Source: Clitopilus passeckerianus | Lineage: Eukaryota > Basidiomycota > Agaricomycetes > Agaricales > Entolomataceae | Direction: 5' to 3' | Length of the DNA: 64,000 nt | NCBI GenBank assembly: GCA_944990035.1 | Contig: CALYLX010000136.1 | Location: 1,054,001-1,118,000 of the forward strand | Notes under the pieces: generated by a model | Databases searched by the model: none | Told to the model about the DNA's origin: nothing | Seen by the model: the letters and a program-made list of their open reading frames with translations, nothing else | Shown: in pieces, positions 55,801-64,000 of the stretch | How positions within the stretch are numbered: the first letter of the stretch is position 1 | How the letters are laid out: each line of letters opens with the position of its first letter | Made by a program: the position numbers and the translations under genes

Positions 55801-58800
55801 CATATATTGATTAATACTGGAAGAGGAGGATATCGTTTGAGCCCCAGTTGATCGAACAGAAATCGGGCTTAGCCAAGTCAGTCTCATAAATTTCGAACTG
55901 GGTTCAAGATAAAGATTACCTTCATCCGATGAACTACGCCACTTGTGTTGCTTCCCCCAATCCAATATAGGTAACCCTAGCTGCCGCAACACGTCGGATG
56001 GCTCGTATAATTGCTGGGCTTGGAATCTGGTGGGCTTCTGATCACTGCTTCCTGAGTCTCCTTGTTCCTTGCAGAACGCTGCAGTTACTTTGAGTCGTGA
56101 CCTCTCTTCGTCTGATAGCGTCGATTCGACAGACACTAGGTATTTGACTAGGTCAGCAACAGTCCATTCATTCGTTTTAATCATCCTTTGGGGAGAATTA
56201 GGTACTGTAGACGTATAATAACACAACATACCTGTTGAAGACGACTTGCAGCTCTACATGCCTACGAACTCCAAGTGCCTGTAAGACCCTCTCCATCTGT
56301 CCCTTGGGCGCTGCTCCCGATGGAAATGTGACCACAGGCAAGTCGTTGAAAATGTTTGCTGAAGCAAAATATGCCTGCTCTGGAATCTTCATTCCTGAGG
56401 AGGTTGGAATACACGCCAGGTTCTTGAGGCAAGTTTGGATTTCATTTTTGGATGATTGGGAAAGGTTTGTCCAAGTGCGCGCAATAATCGAGAGGACCCG
56501 CTCAGCCCAAGCCGCCGAAAGGGTGATGTCATAATCCGTCTTGAATTTTCGGATAGGTGGTGAGCAAAGGTGTTGAAGCCACTGGGGGATGGTAAGTTCG
56601 CTCCAAGGAAAGGCTGAGCCCAGCTCATCTGGAGGTAGATTCCTAGAAACCTCGGTGGGAAGTAGATGACTTGGCAGCGGCCCATCGAGAGGTATGATGT
56701 TAGCAATGCTCTTGGTGTTGATAAAACTTCGGACAGAGCTAAGAGGAGTTATCTTCTCGTCTGCTTTGTCCGTCTTTTCGATCAAAAGGATGGCTGCATC
56801 GAGGAATTGCGTCCTTGGTCCATGCTGAACTTTGGCGGCCTGCTTGCTTAACCCAATCCACCAGTTCAAGCATGCAACCATTTCGCTTTGGGTCAATGGT
56901 CGCGCTCGCAACTCTTTTAGGACGTCGTCGAATGTGATGTTCTTGATCATGCCTCTGTTTTGCAGAGTTGCAATCATACCGGATGCATCCGCCAAAACTT
57001 CATCTGGGAGAACAGGGAGGTGTTTGAGGAAATCCTTGAATGCAGGATCGGGAAGGCGGATATCGCTACCGCTGCACACGCCGACATTCGAGACAAGGGG
57101 GAAGGCACCGCGTGCATCGCACGAAAAAAACGCCGCCTCTAGCAATGTGCTTACATCATTGGATGGTGTGGAAGGATGGAACGTGAAGAATTTCAAGGCG
57201 TGGATGCAGCGGCTGCGAAGCCAGTTCTGTAGATCGACATCTATTGTAGAATCTGCGGTGGAGGCGCCATCCCACAGATTCTTGATGGTGTCCAACTCGC
57301 GCTCATATGCGGCACGGGCCAGAAACCCGCCAACAGAGAGCAAATCCTTGTTCCAAACTGCGAGCGAAGATAAGGCAGAGCGAAAAGGACATTTGCAATA
57401 GACATACGCGCAACATTGCGATCCCTGCGTAAAGGGTGGATCAGTATTGCATGGCAATGGGTCTCAATGAGACAACCATACATTAAATCTATTGACTCCC
57501 TTTCTACCGTGGGTATAAACCGAGAGGCCATGTGACCGCCTAGTCCGGTGGTTTGGCCAGTTGCATGTCCCTATAAAGATGAGAAAACGCCTTTAACCCT
57601 ATTACGAAGGATACGTACGATGAAAATCCGTGTGGCTCCCGACCTTGTGACTCATATTATTAGAGAATTAAATGACAAGTATGCAAAGGCTGTACTTACC
57701 CATCAAGGTCGGCCCTTAACCCCTGAAAAATGCTGCCTGTTGAATACGCATGCAAATCATCTTCCTTCTTGCTCTTGTCATATTCATCTTTAGCGGTCTA
57801 TTCAATATAAATTGGTATGAGTACTCAAGGCTGCTGAAAAAGATACACATGCATAGATCAGCTCATATTTGACTTTTGTGGGTGGATTCTTCTTTGTCGA
57901 CCGAAATAGCTCCGCCGAGATCTTCTTGTTTAGTTTGACATCGACCTCCGCTGAGAATACAGATAGTGTAACACTTGTTTCGTTCACATCGAGAGGATCG
58001 ATATTTGACTGGCTTGGTAGGGGAGTGGAAGAACGCTGGGGTGTAGCACTGCCTGCGATTGAGGTGAACAGACTCGAGAAGAAACCGCCCAATTTAGGTT
58101 TGGCTGCTGGGGCTGGTCGAGATTTCTTCTCTGAGCCTGACGTATATACCAAATGCAATACTTTCGCTTGGATATGTAGCGCTGCAAACAAATTGTGAGG
58201 GAAACCGTTTAAGAGCGAGCGAATTAAGTGGTTACATGTAGATTGCAGGCCCCTCACATTCATCATGCCTGATGTTGACAGTGATCGGAGCCTTTTTGGA
58301 AGATCAATCTGCTGAGGGACCCCCGGCGTTTTCTTCAAATATGCCAAGCGCGTGTCGTCAAAGAAGAGGCTGACTTCTCGAAGGTGGGTCATGAAGGTTA
58401 TTGACGAAGCCAGAAAACGAGTGAAGTCAAAAGCAACGGGAATGGGTGTAGGCTCCCTCAGGACCATTTCAAAAGTTGTCCATGGCGAATCTGGACTAGA
58501 CGAGGATGGCAGCGAGCCTCTACGAGCAAAAAGCTGGTGGATAGATTAGTGATGGGCTATTGTGGATTGATAGGTGGGAGGTGAACATACCTGGTCCTTC
58601 TTGTCCTTCCAATAGAAACCCATCCATTGATCTAGGGAAGATTGTTATGTATCAAGATGAGCTATGTTCTGCTGCCACGAACCTCCAGATGTAACGAAAG
58701 GTTCCTCAGTCACTGAAAACAGCGAATAGAAGCCTGGATATGAAAGATTGGTTATACTGCCTGCCTGAATAGCATATCTCTCTTACCTACACCAAATGCG

Positions 58801-59337
58801 CCAATCTTTTCCTCGTCAGGATTCCCCTCCGCTTAACTGGGTGGTCAGAGCCAGGCTAGGTAGGAGTTAGGATGCACCTCACCAATCTTCTTCAACCTGC
58901 TCCAATCTTCCTCCCTAAACTTGATACCATTATTCTTGAAGACCCACTGACGAACCTTTGGAGCACAATCAAAATTATGGCGGAGATTCTACGTCTGTTT
59001 GAGCATACCAGCGAGGATTTGAGGTCCGGTAAGGCGGACTCATTCACATGCTCTTCCTCAGAACTTCCCTTGACCCCATCCACGTAGTCCTTAGTCTCGA
59101 ATCGTATCTCCACGCTGGTCGCCTGCGCATCGTCCGAGTTCTGGAGAAGTTCTCGGAACACCGTGAATTCGCCGGAGTATCGTGCTAAGACCTTGTCGAT
59201 CAAGGCTCTCTGGTTGACTTCTACAGATTCATCGTGACCACTAGCCCACTAGAACGCAGGCAGAGCACATCAGACGCTATCAGAAATCCTCAAACAGCCC
59301 TGGGACTTACTAGCGCATCTCGTGCAACGTTGGCCAT
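52873..59337 (-). CDS. Sacsin-like GHKL ATPase (DUF3684 family) with C-terminal HEXXH motif, 1,713 aa
   Basis: Twenty-six exons, phases consistent: 59311-59337, 59009-59248, 58883-58955, 58787-58831, 58683-58733, 58591-58631, 57853-58533, 57700-57797, 57619-57643, 57482-57570, 57408-57424, 56232-57357, 55920-56185, 55782-55867, 55589-55726, 55347-55542, 55014-55299, 54685-54956, 54274-54634, 54106-54221, 53699-54049, 53500-53646, 53410-53445, 53160-53357, 53060-53108, 52873-52999. Residues 10-140 form an HSP90/sacsin-type ATP-binding fold: ALIDKVLARYSGEF, FRELLQNSDDAQATSVEI (Bergerat Asn about 46) and IGAFGVGFYSLFSVTEEP. RIFIGHATGQTTGLGGHM and PTVERESIDLMDRNVA are family marks. Near the C-terminus HIFYDLGGTLIAFNRNGSIF precedes HEIAHNLVQPHNSEH (1678-1692). 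Sacsins are chaperone-like; function in fungi is unknown. The intron 57798-57852 has a GC donor. Confidence 0.88.
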
Positions 59338-59927
59338 TCGACTATCGGACAGGGAGTAGGCGCTTGCCGTGATATGGTAAGTAGATAATCCTTAGTTATA
59401 GGGGGTACTATAGAAGGGACGTAAGATGTTCGCAGAACGTTGTACTAAAGGATCCGTTTCAAGCGCTCACAGCTGTGATGTTGATGCATTTCAATAGCTC
59501 ATCAAGCCCTTCGGCGTCGGGCACCGCATTCATCAGACGCGTTGACAACCTCCAGCGGGGGACCCAGCTGACCACAACACTATCTGAGGCCCCAGAAGTC
59601 ATGTCCAATCTGACAAGATGAGAATGTGAGTTACTTCTATTTAAGCTATTCACGCTAAAGAAATATGTCCACGAAGAACTAATGAGACAATGTTGTATGT
59701 ATATGTGGTTATCAACATGCGTAAAAAAATGCCAATGAGAATGCCTAGCCATTAACAACCAGTTGGGTATTAAAAGTACTATTGGGTACGAAGAAAGGTG
59801 CATTGACGAGGTCTGCCAGGACAGCATGAAGGTACAAGTAAATGTGGAGATGTAAGGCGGGGGTATATCACAGGAACGTCGCATTCCAACGTCAATGCAC
59901 CTGACACAATGCGAAAGTCGTATATCA
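59338..59927. other. Intergenic region between chitin synthase 3' end and sacsin-like gene
   Basis: 590 bases. It holds an open stretch at 59465-59605 (minus) that reads like protein and might be a 5' exon of the sacsin-like gene (see finding). Otherwise nothing recognised. Confidence 0.4.
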
Positions 59928-62900
59928 TTAAAACCTTGTTGCAGGATCAAGTGGACCGAGCGGGCCATATCGCTCCCCATTGGCGTGACGCCCTCCAGGG
60001 GCTCGAGGGGGCTCACCGCTCATTTGGATTGTCGGAGAAGTTGGGGAAAGTTGGTTTGAATGAGGAACAGGTAGCCCTGGTGAGGATGACCTGGTCAAGG
60101 GAGCATAGCCGTTACCGCCTACGTCAGCCAACTGCACCGTCGACCCTGTCTCGGAGAGTTGATATCGAGGGGCGTAGGTCGAGGTCGGTGGTGTTCGCTT
60201 GTCATCGAACCCAGATTCGAGCATAGCTTCTAGCTCTGCACCCCCAAGAGTCTTCCCGCCCCGTATCTGATCCGGAGAAACATGGAGGCCGACGGGTGGA
60301 GGGGGATACTGAGAATGGTTCTCGTTATACCCTCCAATTTGTGGGCCCCATTGATCTTCTTCCGACGAGGTGACTGATATGGTGTCTGAGCCATCGAACT
60401 GACTCCGAGAGTCTATTCCTCGGACGCTCAGAAGATCACCTTCACCGGTTACAAATCCACCAGGATGTGAGCGTTCCAAGTCTTTCCTTCTCCTTTCTTC
60501 ACGCTTGAGCTTCCTCAATCTTGAACGTTCCCAATCTTCCCAGCGCCTCATGGGTATTGCCACCATCTTGCCACCAGATCCGGCTCCGTGACCTTCTCCC
60601 TTTGCTTCTCCTTCTACTTTCCTATAAATTCCAGTACATCAGCGAAATCCAGCTTCGAGAACGGGTACACCATTACCTTGTTTCACCCCAAGAAAAATCG
60701 TCGAAGTGCCAGAATGCGTAGATGGGAAGGACACAATTCCAGATAGGGAGGGCCAAAAGGTAGATAAACATCCAGAATACGTAGATGACCTTTCTTGTGG
60801 TTATCATGATCAGGACGGCAGGGAGGCCGAGGACCGCAACAAGAAGAATGAGAGGAATGGCTTCCGCGAAACTCTTAGGAGGGTTCAAGGCTGAGCCAAT
60901 GATGAGGGCATATGTGAGACTGATTGCGATAGGTAGCACAATAGTGCCAAGAAGATCAAGGGCTACAACGAACTGCATACTGAAGCAGAAGGTGCCGCAC
61001 AGATTCCGGACGAGGACGAGTTCCATCAGGTTGTGAATGGTTGAGTTGATCCAGCGACGACGCTGTGATAGAAGGACAGAGAACGTATCGGGGACGATAG
61101 TTCTGCATTTGGCTTGTGGGAGGAACATCATTTTTCGGTTGGGGAAAGTTCGAAGGAGGCAAGTTGTAAGGAAGCGATCCTCTCCTAGCAACAAGAGGTT
61201 CTTCTGATGGAGTGTTGTCACTTCGCACTGGCTATATTCCTTGACGATTTCAGGTTTGACGATGAGCGGTACCCAATCATCACCTGCTGCTTTCCTGGCC
61301 TTCAAGCGAAACATGGAGAAGCATCCTGGTAGACAGGAGACACCACCGAATACCGACTCAAAGGCCTTGGCGAGATGATGAGAGATGAAGTATTCAAAGA
61401 CTTGGATGGCGGTGACCCATGATTGCCTTTTGTTTGCAATGCGGGTTTCTCCGCAAACGCCCATGATCATTTGGTCGTGGTGCATGCAGTTAACCAGATA
61501 TCCGAGTGAGTCGGGGAAGACCTTGGTGTCAGCATCAACCTGCAAGTGCTGGTTAGTCACGGGCCAGTAAATCAGATTTTTACAGGAACATACCATCAAT
61601 ACCACTTCAAAGAAGTCTGGTGTTACACCCATGAGAACATGTATTTTTCTGAACAAGTCGAAATCCAGCGGTGTCATACGATCATTGTAGGTGACACGGG
61701 AGAAAAAGTTCATGAGGATGAGCTGACTGTCGCGTTTGCCACGGTTGCCAGGTTTCTTCTCGGTACGAGCTTCCTCCTCAGTGCCGCATTTGACAATGAT
61801 GATCGTTGGTGTACGGCGACCGGCAACAGCTGCAATGACAGAAGTTCAATTATGATGGCAATTAGAATTTTCAAATTACGTACTGTAATGGCCAGCGTAG
61901 ACCAAAGCCCGGTTCTGAGCTTTCGTACCTGATCCGACAGCGCCGTAGCTCATTGGCATTGGGTTTCCAAAGCGAGGATCAGCATCGAGGAGAGATACAC
62001 AAATGTCTGGTGTGCTCCGTTTCTCCCCAGCTCCTGTGATCATACCATCCGCTACAACGAAAAGTAGTTTCCTTGCGTCGGAATATGTCGTTTGCGAGAT
62101 GGAATCCAACGTCGTCCGAAGCGAATCTTCGCCCTCGGAGTAGCAAGTGACCAAACACACCGCGAATAGTTCTGCGCCAATCTGAGTCAAGCTCATTATG
62201 GGGGCAGCGGAATCCGAGGGAGTAAGGGTCGCTGTGGATGACGCAAATGATCGAACAGACTTCATGAGCTTGGAATTCTTGGTCCCGCCGGGGCCCGCCC
62301 ACGGTGCTGTGCCGTTGCGGTTGTCGACGGATACGTTCGCGCCTTCCGGTAAAACGGCAGGGCTGATGGCTGAACGATTGAGTTCCTGGCTTGTTGGGGG
62401 GCCAGCCAATTTTGCTGACATGAACCAATTGAACACGCAAGCCATTACGAACCGAACGAAGACGAGCCCCAGGATGACGATGAGGCCAGCGTATAAGACC
62501 AAGTTAGTGACAAAGCAGCCAGGAGTAACCTTGTCAATGTTTCCCGCGTAGTAGCGCTGCTTAATGCATGGGATGGCGGAGTTGGTGTCTGCACGACTGG
62601 AGAAAAGGCGCGTTCCGTCCTTGCCACTGCCGGTGTTGCCCTTTTTCAAGAGTGTTCGAATAACTTTGTCCACAGGGTCAGTCGGTATGGGGGTGATGTG
62701 TTGTTCGAGATAGGGTTTGAGGTTGATAACTGCTCCGTCGAGAACGATGTACTGGTTGAGAAGAGCAACCTGCTCCCACGAATAGCCTGCGAGAAAGCGT
62801 GTCTTGTTGAGGGTTAGGGATTGGTAGGTGCTGTCGGCACTAATTTCGGGGAGAGGGCAATCCTTGGTACTGGCGCAAGGATCGTCTTGAGCGACACGGA

Positions 62901-63513
62901 ATTTCAGGCCCTTGCAAAGAGGGTAATCATTGGCCGTGCGTTTAAAGAGGTAGGTGATATCCTGGCCTGGCTTCCTTGCATAATCGGAAAAGTCGATGTC
63001 AGCAGTTGACTTGGCGTTTGTTACGTCGTAAATAACGCCTTGAATGCCAAGGGTGCCCTGACCGTCGCCGACGTGGAGGAATCTAGCATCTGAGGTCGAA
63101 TCCTGCGGGCAGAGTACCTTCTGGAAACCGACTGTCACGAAGCCTATGGCAGCACACATGACGGCAATAATAAAACAGAGGGCAATTTTCTCTCTCCATG
63201 CCTGCCTGACGTTCTTGTCTTTGAAACGGCTCATGGAGCTGAGAAGGACGTCGGGGGCCCAGAAAGTGACAATTATTGAGAACCATTTCCAGACTGTGGA
63301 ACCGTCGTAGGTCTCCTGAGTGGGTTGAGAGGGAGACGTTGGAGAGCGGTGGGGGTTTATGAGAGGTACTGGGGCGACGCCTCGCTCTGGGCGAGTAAGA
63401 GTCTTTGCTCTGCGAACGGTTGCGCCTGACAGCTGCGCTTGAGGTTGTCGTGTCGTGGGTATTGGTACATCGTTAGCGTGAATAACTGGTGATTGCTGAA
63501 AACGAAGGGCCAT
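59928..63513 (-). CDS. Chitin synthase, class IV (Chs3-like)
   Basis: Makes chitin from UDP-GlcNAc at the plasma membrane. Exons 61884-63513, 61594-61829, 60677-61539, 59928-60621 give 1,140 residues. A disordered N-terminus leads to membrane segments ([38 protein letters not shown]), a long extracytoplasmic loop and another pair ([20 protein letters not shown]). The GT2 catalytic domain follows: [34 protein letters not shown] (about 624), GEDRFLTT (about 741) and the product-binding QRRRW (about 781). Five or more helices follow, then a 240-residue polar C-terminus ([24 protein letters not shown]). Lack of a myosin motor or cytochrome b5 domain separates it from class V/VI, and the layout fits class IV. 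The start at 63513 is the first ATG. Confidence 0.93.
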
Positions 63514-64000
63514 TTAACGAAAGGATGGGCAGCCGCAACGGTCTGCAGCTGTGTCGAGGGAAGGAATAGCAGGCCTGCTGGAGTTGACTGACGATTGCGA
63601 AAAGATTGTTGCTGGTTACTACTCGGGAGAATGGACACAAAGCCCTGATTGACACGTCCACGTGGTTTGATTGATGCAAGGGACGGCATACTTTCTGCTC
63701 AGCTTGTAAGCCTCTGGTCTTATAGCAGAGCCGCAAAATTATGTCGAATGTAGCCGCTCTGAGCTCCTATACAGAGCAGGTGAATTCTAAATATTTTCAT
63801 CGAGCGCAGCGTTGTATTGACAAAAGTCATTGAGCTCGCACCATTGGCATCACAACATCATGCAAGCGAATATAACCGTCTGAAATTTGGCCCCAAGGGT
63901 AGGCACTGGCAGCTGCTATCAAACAAAAATGCTATTCGCTCATCGTCTGAGAATTCGACAGGGTGTCCTGTAAAATATCAGCCTCTTTCGGTTCAGTTAC
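63514..64000. other. Upstream region of chitin synthase
   Basis: 5' flank of the chitin synthase gene up to the window edge. Short open frames only; no neighbour gene reaches in. Confidence 0.45.

Noticed and set aside
1..64000. Transposons, viral insertions, CRISPR arrays, secondary-metabolite cluster
   Set aside because: No transposase, reverse transcriptase, integrase, capsid, polyketide or NRPS motif, terminal repeat or spaced repeat array was seen on either strand.

Overview
The window is nuclear DNA from a filamentous basidiomycete, most likely an Agaricomycete (mushroom-type) fungus. Genes lie close together on both strands. Almost every one is cut by several short introns, mostly 49-60 nt with GT..AG ends, and single genes reach 32 exons. 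The protein set is fungal: ILV6, a class IV-type chitin synthase, HMT1-type and HRD1-type proteins, and a DUF3712 wall/vacuole-type giant. I cannot name the genus. I rebuilt 22 protein genes by joining exons whose reading phases agree, plus one tRNA-Ser(GCU) gene. No transposon, CRISPR array, rRNA or virus was seen.

Layout. 1-7.4 kb: ILV6 (its start is cut by the window edge), then PDK1 kinase, an HMG-box transcription factor and a glycine-rich RRM protein, all three on the minus strand. 7.8-18 kb (minus): HMT1-like ABC transporter, a small unknown protein, NAD kinase and queuosine-salvage QNG1. 18.4-31 kb: AIM41 (+), HRD1 ubiquitin ligase (-), a membrane-anchored amidohydrolase (+) and the RDH54/TID1 recombination translocase (-). 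31.4-41.5 kb: mitochondrial QRI7 (-), HbrB/Bit61 TORC2 subunit (+), dynamitin (-), tRNA-Ser (-), isoaspartyl peptidase (+), PEX30-like dysferlin-domain peroxin (-) and GPI18 mannosyltransferase (+). 41.9-64 kb (minus): a 2,390-residue DUF3712 membrane protein, a disordered basic protein, a 1,713-residue sacsin-like ATPase with a C-terminal HEXXH motif, and chitin synthase.

The genes are mostly unrelated housekeeping functions with no visible metabolic cluster. Loose themes are TOR/AGC signalling (PDK1 and a TORC2 subunit), the secretory route (HRD1, GPI18, chitin synthase) and tRNA biology (QNG1, QRI7, AIM41, tRNA-Ser).

Two patterns recur. First, five places in four otherwise well-conserved genes need one extra base to keep the frame, all at short homopolymers. 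This looks like residual sequencing error rather than decay. Second, at least four introns have a GC rather than GT donor, three of them with the same donor GCATGT. I did not find a convincing new multi-gene system. The most novel items are single proteins: the sacsin-like ATPase/HEXXH protein, the DUF3712 giant, and RDH54 with a doubled N-terminal module.
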